From: Bolinopsis microptera
Lineage: Eukaryota; Ctenophora; Tentaculata; Lobata; Bolinopsidae
NCBI RefSeq assembly: GCF_026151205.1
Contig: NC_087083.1
Location: 7,232,460-7,296,459 of the forward strand
Direction of reading: 5' to 3'
DNA length: 64,000 nt
Within the stretch, counting starts at the first letter, position 1, and every line of letters starts with the position of its first letter. Below, piece after piece: positions 38,518-50,200 of this stretch. The notes below the pieces were generated by a model, which was not told the DNA's origin, did not search any database, and was given only the letters and a program-made list of their open reading frames with translations. A program made the position numbers and the translations under genes.

Positions 38518-41500
38518 CTAACGGTGATTGTAAATAAATAGTTATCGTTAATTAATTAGTTAATTGACTAATTAATAAGTTAACTAATTAGTTTATTAAT
38601 TAGTTAACGTGGTAAAATGTTGTACATACTACATAGCTTATGTGGGTGTAGGATATTATTAAAGATCAAATACAGGAATTAGACGGTGGTTTTATTATTT
38701 ACTAGCAGGAACCCGTATAATATAACCCTAAACGGTGTCAAGACTCAAAATACTAAAATAATTATTACCTATTTAATCGGCGTTTTTGACACCACTTGGG
38801 GGCCCAAATTTTCGGCTCTAAAATTATTATTCCTTGGCCAATTTTTTATTTTTTCATGCCGATTTGAAGGCGGTGACATCACAGTTACGTCACTGTGACA
38901 TCACAGTTACGTCACTGTGACATCACTGTGACAACGCAAATAGTAGATGGTGTGAGCGTTATTGTAAATCGGGTCTTGGTTATGATTATTGTTATGGAGG
39001 ATACTCGGTGTAACAATCATGACTTAATTATTGATCTGTTTTACACTAAGTACATTTAACAAGTGATTTAATAAGTGTTTAATACTTAAATAAGTGGTGG
39101 AATCAAAAACCCAAATTCACACAATAAGTGAAAACGAGTGATTTAATCTAAGTGGGTTTCAAAGTTTTACGCAGATTAAATTTCCGTGATGTAACAGCTG
39201 CGTCATAAGGCATGGTGCAGGGGCCTGGGGCACGGTTCAGAGACTATATACGTAAGACACTTGGGAGATATCAGAGACCAGCCTTTCACAGGAGGGGTTG
39301 ACTGTAGTCTGACTGTGATCTGACTGTGGTCTGACTGTGCCTAGATACACCCGATATATAGCGTAACCCGAGGTAGCGAGATGAGTATCATAAACAAACT
39401 AGAGAAATATAGAAAACGAGTTCACTGTTCAAGACAAAGCACGAGCAGGCTGAGTGTAAACACGAGTGTCGAGTAGGCTGGTCACTTCATAGTCACTGAG
39501 TGTAAACAAGAGTGTCGAGTAGGCTGTTATGACTCAATTATGAACTAAGAATGGAATGAATATCAAATTATGAACAACAAAATGCCCAGCAAATTATAGT
39601 TTTGGAGAATTCCAATAATAACGATGACAGAATAGAGCCTGATATCGGATAGTCACACGTACATTATAGAGCGGGATGTAGGTGGCGACCTCAGCCACAA
39701 CATGGGATTATGTGTATTAATAATGTGCAAGTTGAACGGTGAAGGTGCCCCGAAGTGTAATCAGAAGTTATAGCAGCCTCTAAGTGCATGTTGAGTGTTT
39801 GCAGTCCTATTGCTGGGGGTGGGGGTTTATACACGCTAAAAACGAACACTTGATGAGGCAGAGTTGACATTAAGGGGAATTTTTGGCGATCATTAATTTT
39901 TTTAAATCTGCTAAATTTTTAGCAGTCACTTTGAAGCAGTTTCTCCCGCGTTTTTTTCGACTAGTCTGCGGCTGAATTAACCAAAGTATAAAGCAGACTC
40001 TGGCAGACTTGCAATATCACCCTTTATTTGGAATATTCCGCAAATCAGTTTAGAAACAACATACTCTGAGATCGTGGAGCTAAAATAGCGTACAGTACGT
40101 TAGATCTTAATCATTATCAGGAGGGAGTGTATTCAATGCGAGTATAAGCGTGTAGCAGCTGGGCTCTGTTTTAGGAGTGGTAGTGGGAGAGGTGTAGGAT
40201 GGAGGAGAGTTGCTATTAGCAACCAATTAGTTACTATTAGTTACTATTAGTTACTATTAGCAACCAATAAGTTACTATTAGTTACTATTAGCAACCAACA
40301 ATGCTTACTGTGGTACGTATATCTGGCAAACGATTGCGAAATAACTGGAACAGAATACGAGTCAGAAAGCTCCACTGTACGGTCAATGCTAGGGAATGGA
40401 GTAAATACTGCTGTATTTCTTCCATCCAATAAAACGTTTATATGAGTAAAACGAGCTACCTGCAACAATATATCGCACAAAGAAGTCAATATAACTGTTA
40501 ATAAAAGTAACAGCGTGACTGGTTCAATATATTATACTGCTTCTGGAACATAGCCACACATAATTGCACAATAGTGTTGTAGAGATGTAACTTGTAGACA
40601 CAGAGTGCAACAGATGAACAGGCGCAGAGCAACTCACGGATCAGGAGAACAGACAACAGAATAGAACACTATATATATAAGTATATAATAACTCATGAAT
40701 CATGGTACACGCACAATGAACTGGTAACTGATTCAATACAATATATTGGAACGTAGGCCGTAGCCACTAGCCATCAGAGTGGACTGTAGGGCAGTATAAC
40801 GAGCAACAGAACACGTACAATGATGTAGTGTTTGCGGAGTATTATTGTATAATTTATCACAAGGTCTATTGGTCTAATTATAATCATTAGAGGTAATTAT
40901 TTAATTACATGTTAGAGTTTGTAGTGTAGGGGGTTGCTATGGAGGTGTAGGGGGTTGCTAGGGTGCATCTCGTTCTTCTCTCCATGGTGATAGGTAGTTT
41001 AGATGTTATAACTGAAGTGTAGTTCGTTGAACAGCTGTCTGCAGTAAAACGGACTCAGAGCTGATGATTGGTGGTGTTATTCCGCTCCTTCCTTTCTCCT
41101 TATCCTGGGTCCGCAGGGATCTAGCGAGGAGCTTAGGTCAACTTTTACAAACAACGTAGATAAACTTCAAACAACGTAGATCAACTTCAAATGACGTAAA
41201 TTAACTTCAGAAGAGCGTATAGATCAGCTCAAGAATCCAGTTTCCAGCTGTCACACCGCGTAAAGTATACTTGTAAGAGTAGCGACGAAATCAAGAGAAA
41301 ATCCGAGAAATGCACAAGAAAAACAAGCACTACACTACAGAACGAAGCTAAACGTGAGTATTCGTAAACAAACAGTACTCTTTTTCTAGTAACAGGACTC
41401 TCACTCTTTTGTGGTTGCTAGGAGGAGACAGGAAAAGTGTGGCGAAGAATTAGGAGCGCCTGCCTAGTGTTAAGTGTAACCATGGTTACACCTCAGGTAT

Positions 41501-42590
41501 CTTGGTGATAATTGACAGGAAACACACGATGTGTATTTAGGTGTCAGTTTAGGGGACAGTACTAATTCGTACACTATATTACTTAAATACCATTAGATTG
41601 CTCATCCCAGAGTATAATACGTCATACAAACGTCATACATCATACGTCATACATCTAATTCTTTCAAGATATTATTAATAAGTGAAGGTTTTACTAAAGT
41701 GTCACTGAGATTCAATACGATCGTACTTGACAGCCATGTCGGATGTAAAGTTCTATCGAAAATAATGAGCAGCCCATCATGATATGAAACAAAAAGGAGT
41801 TGCAGAATAACTCCCACGAAAATACTGAATAAAAGTAACAAAAATCAAATCTGGCCGAAATAAGTTTTCGTATATCAAGCAATAAGTACAATTATATATT
41901 TTATACTATTAATCTATAACTGGTTCTACATAAGATTTTAGTTTAAATACACGGTGAGATGCCTCGCACTTTGCAGCTACAAAAGGCTAAATGCAGCGTT
42001 AATTTATATGTAACAATTGTCATTTAAATGACAATCACGTCCACAAATGTCTGGCTTGTTGGGTGGCATATTGCACGAAGCTAAAAATAACTTAATACTT
42101 TAATACTCGAGTAATGAGTACACTCATAGCACGATCAATCGCGTGAGATGAGAATAAACTTGTGATTTATATAACACGGTTTATCATAATATTCTGCATG
42201 GTATATTTACTGTTGTCTTTTTACAAAACAACTTTTTTAAACATGTACTTGTCAACTTCAAGGAATTAGCTGATTAATTTATAAATATCCTTTTTTTTAA
42301 CACTTCTGACAGTTATCCCACAAACGAGCTTTTTTGTTATTACGACCAAAACAAATAATAAACAAATGTAAAGAAGAATAAACAAATGTAAACTGTGAGA
42401 AAAAATAACAAATGTAAATTGTGAAAAAAAATGTAAACTGTAAAAACAAATAACGATTGTGAATTGTGATAACAATCGATAACAAATGCAAACTGTAAAT
42501 TGTAAAAACACAGCAGTTTCTACAACACATCACTTATACCAGCGATCAGAGCGAAAATTCAACAAATCTTCCGTAGAAAGGTCAGAAAAT
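38518..42590. other. Upstream intron(s) or intergenic DNA
   Basis: No certain gene. It contains a TGACATCACAGTTACGTCAC repeat cluster (38873-38935), TTACTATTAG/GCAACCA repeats (40219-40300), and poly-purine CAAATGTAAA-type repeats (42350-42500). One possible exon is listed separately at 40309-40459. Confidence 0.5.
40309..40459 (-). CDS. Possible further upstream exon
   Basis: On the minus strand, TATTGTTGCAG is followed by an open stretch VARFTHINVLLDGRNTAVFT, PFPSIDRTVELSDSYSVPVI and then CACA|GTAAGC. Only this frame is open. With this donor it ends in phase 1, not the phase 2 needed at 38517; a weaker donor 8 nt earlier would fit. Homology is unknown, so this is tentative. Confidence 0.3.
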
Positions 42591-42593
42591 CAA

Positions 42594-43234
42594 CTGCTGA
42601 GAGAAAAGAATTCAGCTGCTGAGAGAAAAGAATTCAGCTGCTGAGAGAAAAGAATTCAGCTGCTGAGAGAAAATAATTCAGCTGCTGAGAGAAAATAATT
42701 CAGCTGCTGAGAGAAAAGAATTCAGCTGCTGAGAGAAAAGAATTCAGCTGCTGAGAGAAAATAATTCAGCTGCTGAGAGAAAAGAATTCAGCTGCTGAGA
42801 GAAAAGAATTCAGCTGCTGAGAGAAAAGAATTCAGCTTCTGAGAGAAAAGAATTCAGCTGCTGAGAGAAAAGAATTCAGCTGCTGAGAGAAAAGAATTCA
42901 GCTGCTGAGAGAAAAGAATTCAGCTGCTGAGAGAAAAGAATTCAGCTGCTGAGAGAAAAGAATTCAGCTGCTGAGAGAAAAGAATTCAACTGCTGAGAGA
43001 AAAGAATTCAGCTGCTGAGAGAAAAGAATTCAGCTGCTGAGAGAAAAGAATTCAACTGCTGAGAGAAAAGAATTCAGCTGCTGAGAGAAAATAATTCAGC
43101 TGCTGAGAGAAAAGAATTCAGCTGCTGAGAGAAAAGAATTCAGCTGCTGAGAGAAAAGAATTCAGCTGCTGAGAGAAAAGAATTCAGCTGCTGAGAGAAA
43201 AGAATTCAGCTGCTGAGAGAAAATAATTCAGCTG
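42594..43234 (+). repeat. 22-bp satellite (gaattcagctgctgagagaaaa)n
   Basis: About 29 head-to-tail copies of a 22-bp unit containing GAATTCAGCTGCTGAGAGAA. Variation is limited to a few bases (TAATTC for GAATTC, AACTGC, CTTCTG), so the array has been homogenised recently. Confidence 0.95.
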
Positions 43235-44109
43235 CCAGGGGCAACGTTCGTGTTTTTACTGTTACCAGCAACAACGAAATAAACTCGTTTATTAGTAAAA
43301 CAAACACGGAGTCCGACACAAAGAATGACGAATTTACACAAGAGAGCTGAGACTACACACACTCAGAGCGCTGTACAAAGTGTAACTGATACGGTACAGG
43401 CCGAGGGGACGACTATGAAGGAACTGAAAACGTCACATAACCTGCCCCAGACTTCACCTCTCTCTGTAGCTAAAAGCTTTGCCGCGGTAATGCACGCTAA
43501 GTGTGTCCCCCAATTATACCTTATTTGGACATTATTGACCCACACTACCGCTCCTTATACGGTTACAATAAACTCCTTATATGGTCATTACTCCTTATTC
43601 GGTATGTGTAGACCACTAATGGCACATGGTGGTGTACAGTTACATGAGAGTAAACCAGCCGATTAGAGAGGATAACGTCAGAGGAGACGGTGTAATAAGT
43701 TACAAGTGTAATGAGACGGTCCTGTGATGAGGTAATCGGGAGGTAACTAGATTTTAATGAGGTTAAAAGTGAGGTAATGAGGTTACAAACTAGGGGACGT
43801 GAGTCACGTGATGGTAGTGGAATGAAATCAAGTTTTGGTGTGGGATTTATTTACTGCGTCGTTATACTCAGTATAACTCGGGGGGAGTTTGGTTGTTTTT
43901 ACGTAATCAAAATTTTATTTTTTACCCTCTAGAATAATAACAATTTGACAATATTTTAATTAAAATTCCACTCAATTTCACTATGATAGTGATCAAATTT
44001 AGAGATTGATCGAATAACACTTAACAGACTATAGTAAGTAGTTTAAAAGGTGCTTGGCCGGATATCAATCAGGAATTTCATTAATTTCCAGGAAAAATGA
44101 TCGTATCAA

Positions 44110-44140
<31 letters not shown>

Positions 44141-44985
44141 CAGGCCATGATAACGTAATATTGCTGTCAGGAGGGGGGTTGGGTCTTGATTACAGAAGGG
44201 GGGAGGGGGGTAAAAATTGCAAAAATATTATTTACGTAGTAGGTATATTGTGAACGACCCCTAACGCTTTATTTTTAAGAAACGACAATTTATTCACAGA
44301 CAGAGATAAGAGGATCAAACTGCTGGTACGTGTTTTACTGGTCTGACCAATACGATGTCGCATCTCCAGTCACGTGGTCTCTCTCCACCAATAGAGAACT
44401 CTCTCTGGCGCGTGATTGGTCACTGGTCAGCGTCCGCTAGCGAGCCCAACTCCCTGTACACTGTTTTCCAATAGTAATATGGTTCGTCTACTCAGTTCTT
44501 TTTGTATTTATCGGTTGAGCGTTAATAAATTGCAGTTGCCAACGTTTAAATGTCATTCGCATACTTTACGGTTTGTTCAGATTGTGCCATCTGACTTCCG
44601 TCCAAGACTTTTATAATTGACCTAATAATTTCAGGAAAGTTAGAGATATTCTAACGTGAATAAGACTTGAAATAAACACCTAATTGTTCTGTTTGAATCT
44701 TGTTTGCAAATATTAAGTACTGCACTTATTTATTAATAGTTAATTCAGCAGACTAGTCGCGTTTTTAGTTTTTGTCATTTTTATTATTTGACGTACGTTT
44801 TTTAATCATTATGTTAATTTTGGCCCACCCATTGTATTTTATAGAACATTTTAATAAAAACACTAAAATATTTAACAATAAATCAGAAAGGAAACACAAT
44901 TAAACTATAATAATATACTTAGGTAAGTGGGTGACATTTTCCACAAGTTAACACTTAATTGCTATCTTAATATATTTGCACGACT
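43235..44985. other. Non-coding stretch with CArG-like cluster and poly-G
   Basis: No gene supported. It holds four CArG-like boxes at 43519-43602, a 30-G run at 44110-44139 and further G-rich tracts to 44210. An open frame of 113 codons at 43325-43666 has no recognisable features. Confidence 0.5.
44110..44139 (+). repeat. Run of 30 G
   Basis: Uninterrupted guanine homopolymer, with more G-runs just downstream (44170-44215). It could form G-quadruplexes; the exact length is error-prone in assemblies. Confidence 0.9.
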
Positions 44986-44988
44986 ATC

Positions 44989-45068
44989 AGCTCAGTGGCG
45001 CAATTGGTTAGATGCTTGCTTGCTTGCTAACAGCCCGTAGGTTGCGAGTTAAAATCCCGACTGAGGCA
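44989..45068 (+). tRNA. Degenerate tRNA or tRNA-derived SINE head
   Basis: AGCTCAGTGGCGCAATTGGT followed by TAGATGC carries a box A-like D-arm (TGGCNNAATTGGTTAG). GCGAGTTAAAATCCC is a damaged box B/T-arm. CTCAG at the start pairs with CTGAG at 45061, the spacing of an acceptor stem. The anticodon arm is disturbed by a TTGCTTGCTTGC micro-repeat, so no anticodon is assigned. It is probably a pseudogene or SINE promoter part. Confidence 0.55.
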
Positions 45069-45222
45069 AAATTTCAAATTATTCACAAATTTTCAATGAA
45101 TTTATTCAAAATCAACAGATCAACTGTGCAATCACACACTAAAGCTCTGAAGGCATATGTATACATGTTTCATAACAATAGAACTAGCCACCCACCATCG
45201 TTATTACACAGTAACATTAAAA

Positions 45223-47256
45223 CTAATAACGTATAATACTAGCAAAGTTACTCAGTTTATCTAACAAGCGTAAAATATGAGGTGAATCGGTTAATATACT
45301 ACCCTTAACTGGGTATATAACAACAGAGCAGTAAACACGTGCTCTTGATAACGCTAAGTAAAAGTCACTCAGGTCCCACTCCTCTCTACCCCACACTTCA
45401 CACAGTACTATTACAGCAGGCCACTCACTAGAGGCACAATCCATACTGTTACACACTGCAATCTGACTAGCAGTGTTATCACATCTCATATTAACACTGT
45501 CCTCAACTAGTGATACTACATCACTACTATTCCACTCAGCATTATATACTATACTTATATCAGAATAATTTAATTCATCACACAATCTATTTAACTCATT
45601 ATCAATCACCTGTCCAATATTATCAACATTACAATCATTAAAAACATGTATAACAGGTAATGATCCATGTATGAAGTGTCCTTATAATTGTGCAGGTAAA
45701 ATCATATCTGATACATTGGTTCTATCTGAACGTGATTCTCTAAACTGTTCTCGTATTACACATAAGATATTAGATATGTCACATGTATTTCTAAGATTTA
45801 TTGATAAAGTTACCAACTGACTAGATGATAGTTTGTCAGTAATCATACGTACTATTTCAATAAATTGTTCTCCGGACAATTCCCAGTAACACTGTACCAA
45901 GTCACATGCAACTCTGACAGAGCATTCTGATAATAACAACATTTCTATCAGTACACTTTTACACTCCTCAGTTTCATTGAAATACAATAACTCCTGTATA
46001 TCATCAATAAATATGTGACAGTTGGTCGCAGCACCGATTGTATCTGTGAGCTCCTGTACCAGTACAGGACTACATATCATACTCAACTCTACAATGATAA
46101 CTTTACACTTACTCTCTGATATAAGGGTAACTAATTCGGTGACAGTGTCAGTCATGCTGGTCTCTTCGAATTCTACACTAGCTTCTTCTAATGCACACTG
46201 ATAAAGCTGACAGTTATTACCATCACCGCCGAATTTAAACAACACAACCTTATTGTCCTCATTAGATTGCGCAAGTTGGATTATTCTGCCGCACAGTATC
46301 ACACTTTTTCCCGTCCCTGCGGGTCCGTTAATCCACAACATTTTCTCGTTTGAATTAAACACATCATCTTGTTCTGCTGTTAGGTTCTCCACTTTAACAC
46401 AGTTTTTGATAACACCAGGAGCTTTTTTGACTCCAGGATTCTGTGCACGATTCTTTCCTTCTTTAGGTTCAAAAGTAAATTTCCCTTCTTTCAGCCGTTC
46501 ATCAATCTGTATGATACACTGCCCTAGACTGCACCTAGATTGATCACAATCATTTTTATCTGTACACCACACAGCTAGTATAATGTTTCTTACGTATTCG
46601 CATCTCTCCAGAAGATTAACTCTGAGATCTAGAATGGGGGAAATGTTGGTGACATTTTCCAACCACCAAACGCCGAAGTTATCCAAATCTTCTTTGAATA
46701 TTATTGTCGAATTTTGTTCAGGTTGATCAGCAAATTCTTGTTGATACTTTGCACTAAAATTAGGATAAGCCGTAAACTGAAGAATTGGTATTTTCTTATC
46801 AAAACATTGAATTAGATTCAATATCTTACGCCTCTGCTCTACCGATTTTTCGAATGTCTTATTCAAACCCACTAACTGCTCCTCTTTGGCCGGCGTGCAT
46901 TCAGATTTCTCCCAGTCCTCGCCAATCGTACACAGATGAAAATCTGGTTCACATGCCAAAATTTCCATGTCGACATTTTTCATGTTTTTAACTTCTATGA
47001 TTATGAATCTACCTGGGCAAATAACCAAAAAATCGCACTCCCCTTCGCTTACTGGGTTTTTACTTTTACATTTATCACAGCCCTTTCTCACATGATCTTT
47101 ATCGCACAAACGGTATTGGTGGTGCGTGTATTCAAAGTTATGAAGAACGATGATCTTTTTGTCCGGTAATTTCTCCAAAGCCCTATACACTATAACTTCA
47201 GCCTCATAATCAGACTGACGTTTTCGTTCGTCTCTGAAGTCACTACTATCCGGATG
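45223..47256 (-). pseudogene. NERD nuclease-SF1 helicase-like protein with one in-frame stop
   Basis: One frame is open from 47256 to a TAG at 45223-45225, except for a TAA at 45682-45684. N-terminal third: GECDFLVICPGRFIIIEVKN has the D...ExK core of NERD-type PD-(D/E)XK nucleases, flanked by a CDKCKSKN Cys pair. Middle: WINGPAGTGKSVILCG (Walker A, about 46300-46335) and CHIFIDDIQELLYF (Walker B). After the stop: GHFIHGSLPVIHVF and DFYLALSRARVYCSVVIYPV, a helicase motif VI-like segment. Homologous-looking sequence continues in the same frame on both sides of the TAA, so a single nonsense change (or readthrough) is the simplest reading. No in-frame ATG is found at the start; the frame begins HPDSSDFRDERKRQSDYEAE, so an upstream exon or decay is likely. 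A role in nucleic-acid processing is inferred only from the domains. Confidence 0.7.
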
Positions 47257-50200
47257 TTAAGTCGCGTACTCGGATTTTAGCACGACAACTTACTTAACGG
47301 CCTATTTACTGCTCCAATTTTCCATGACTTCTAGAGATTATTTATTTATTATATTTCATTAAATTGTGATGGTATTAATTTAACTACGTATAATGGGCTC
47401 CTTTTAACTAGAGTATGGATATTCAGGTTCCGATATTATGGAATACCTCCCGGTTTGAGACTCACTCAGGGCATAGTTCAAACCCAAACTCTCAGTGTAC
47501 AATGGTAGATTTATGACAGGAATTTATGTTATAATTATGGACTTCGAACTTTTAGGGGAAATTATGTCTAGAGTTTTAACTTCGAACTTTTAGATGAATT
47601 TATATCTGGAAGATAACCAATTAAAACAAGTTAATTAAGGACTGTAAAATAATGCAAGACCAATCCAATCGTACATAAAATAAGTGTTCAATCTCATGGT
47701 AAAGTCCGTTACCCTAAATCAGTTGGGTAGCTGGGTGATCAATGGGAACTGGTGTGTATTATAACGGGCTGGCTGACTCTCTCTCTGGACGATGGACAGG
47801 TAGCTGCTATATCATGGCTACGTTCCTTCAATGCTGCCAACGAGGGCAGAATCCGTGGGAGGGGAATGTCCTAGAAAGGGACAAATTATTAGCAAATGAC
47901 GGATTAATTAAAGACAATAATATACTAACTAGGATAAAATTAAACAAGATAAAGTTAAATTAGAATGAACTGTAGAATACTAAATATGTAAGAACTTATC
48001 AATAAATGCTCAAATGACTTACGAGGTAATAATGTAGGTGCTGCTAAGGTTAGGACAAGCAACCAGGTAGGATAGGCTCACCACAATATTACCTAGGAAG
48101 GTATAAACCTATTAGAATTTAATTACTAACCAATCGGGAATGACTTTAGTATTACGAACAATGTGAATCAATAAATTGGGAATAACATTGCTATGAACAA
48201 CATCTAATGAATGGGTTACATCATAATAGAACAATACCTCGAGCAACAAACTTCCTAGCTTAGCGGGAATTTACGGAAGTGACGGGAACCAATTGCAATG
48301 TTCTGGTGACTTCTGCCGGGGAAGAAAGGATAAGTATTTTAGTCGCATAATATACTAAGACTTTTGAACTCATGGGATTAATCTTAACCTAATTATGCAT
48401 GATACTGATACAGTCTTTAGGAACAAAGTACTAAGGTCAATCATTTAAAATAAAAGATTACAAACCTATTTATGAAACTAGTGACGTGGGAGAGAGCGCA
48501 GCATACTAACATCCCGGGCCGTGTAGAGAAAACCAATCATAGGAGAGGCGTTCGGGAAAAGGCTAAAGGCAGACGGCCGTGAGAATCTTGTGTGTTCATC
48601 TTTTGTAGTCTAGGTGTTCTGTGGAAGAGGAGCTCCAGTGGAAGAGGCGGTCCACGCGTTGTCCAGGAGAGTTGCAAACAAACAGGTTATTACAAACAGG
48701 TTATTGCAAACAAACAGATTATTAATACAAATACCGGTTTTTAAAACTGGTTAAAATATCGTTCCACTAATTGATGAATTCAATAACTCTATTAATCCAA
48801 TAATTTCGTTATAAATAATTCTAATAAAACTAAATGTCCTTTCTGACCAATGGCTGCAGTGCTCTGCAAATCTCTCCAATCAGATCTTAATCATATAAAT
48901 GATCACTTAATTCATCTTAATCATATAAGTTCTCACCTAATTCATCTTTATGACACTTTATGTTACGGTGAATATTTGCAAATTTACATGGTTTATTTAC
49001 CATTTTAATCCACATATTTACAAATCTAATTACTACTAACGCAGCATACTGGGGTTCAACTTAACTTCTAGTTCTGAGGTACTACACACGTTCCTAACAC
49101 CGGATACCTATCTATATACGTCTGATCTGGAGCTCTCGGTAACATAGTGGGATGAAGGTTGTCAGGAGAGTTGCAGAACTTGAGGAATACTTCTTTTCCG
49201 TTCTTTATATAGTATTCCATCGTTCAGTAGAATTAAAATAGTCTGAAATAAAAATGCTGTTAAAATGTTTAAAAGAGTTTGTATCATATTTAATTAATGG
49301 AGAGAGGTACTACTTGATCAGGATGCAAGAGAGCTGTTCGGGCCTCGGGGTGGAGCTTTAGGTGTTGGGATGTGAGTATACTTACCAATTTTGCTTTTAT
49401 TTTTCGACGGAAGCTCTTTCAATTAACCTGCAAAGATCAGAAAATGACTATTTAAATTAATACACGCTACTCTACAAATGCGGCTTTTTTATATGAAGTA
49501 GGAGTTCTGATTGATTAATAATTTTGGAATATTGAGATCTTTTGAAAGAGCTTAGTGGAATCAATAAACTTACATATTTTTACCTAAATTATTTAAGATT
49601 ATGTTAACGGGTGATACTCGTAAAATATCTGTTCCATATATTGGACCGTCGACGAGTCCAACTCGGCGCGCGTCCTGGTAGGTTATAAACCTACAAAGAT
49701 TATGTTGATCTTTACGAAGAAATCGGAAACGCTGCCTGATCTCTGACCTGAGTCTAGTACCTAGAATATATTATTTACCCTGTCAATTGCTGAGTATGGA
49801 GTATGCGCAAATAAGTATATAAAAAAATGATTGAATACAGATGGGCCAGGAAACAGTATACTGCACGAAAGCAGCTAATTAAATAGTCAACTGTTCTGTG
49901 ACCCATGTGAAACAGAAATGATAATTTTTAACCAAAACCCTAAATTGGGTAGAGTGGAGGCCGTGGCGATTAGATCAGTGTCTCCTTTCCCAAAACAAAT
50001 GGAAATAATATCAATTTAAATAACCGTTGATGGAGAGTTTTAACTTTTTAAAGCAAAGATCAAACCTGAAGTGGGTATAAGGGTCTCCTCGAGATTTGAT
50101 AACACGGTTAGGAAGTTACCTGAGGACCCCAGGCTTTAATGTTGGTAAACAACGAATAGAGATTAGGCGGAATGACAGGCTGAGCGCGGCCCAGTAATTA

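Noticed and set aside
43325-43666. Plus-strand 113-codon open frame
   Set aside because: No domain, and half of it translates the CArG-like repeat cluster; opposite strand is also partly open.
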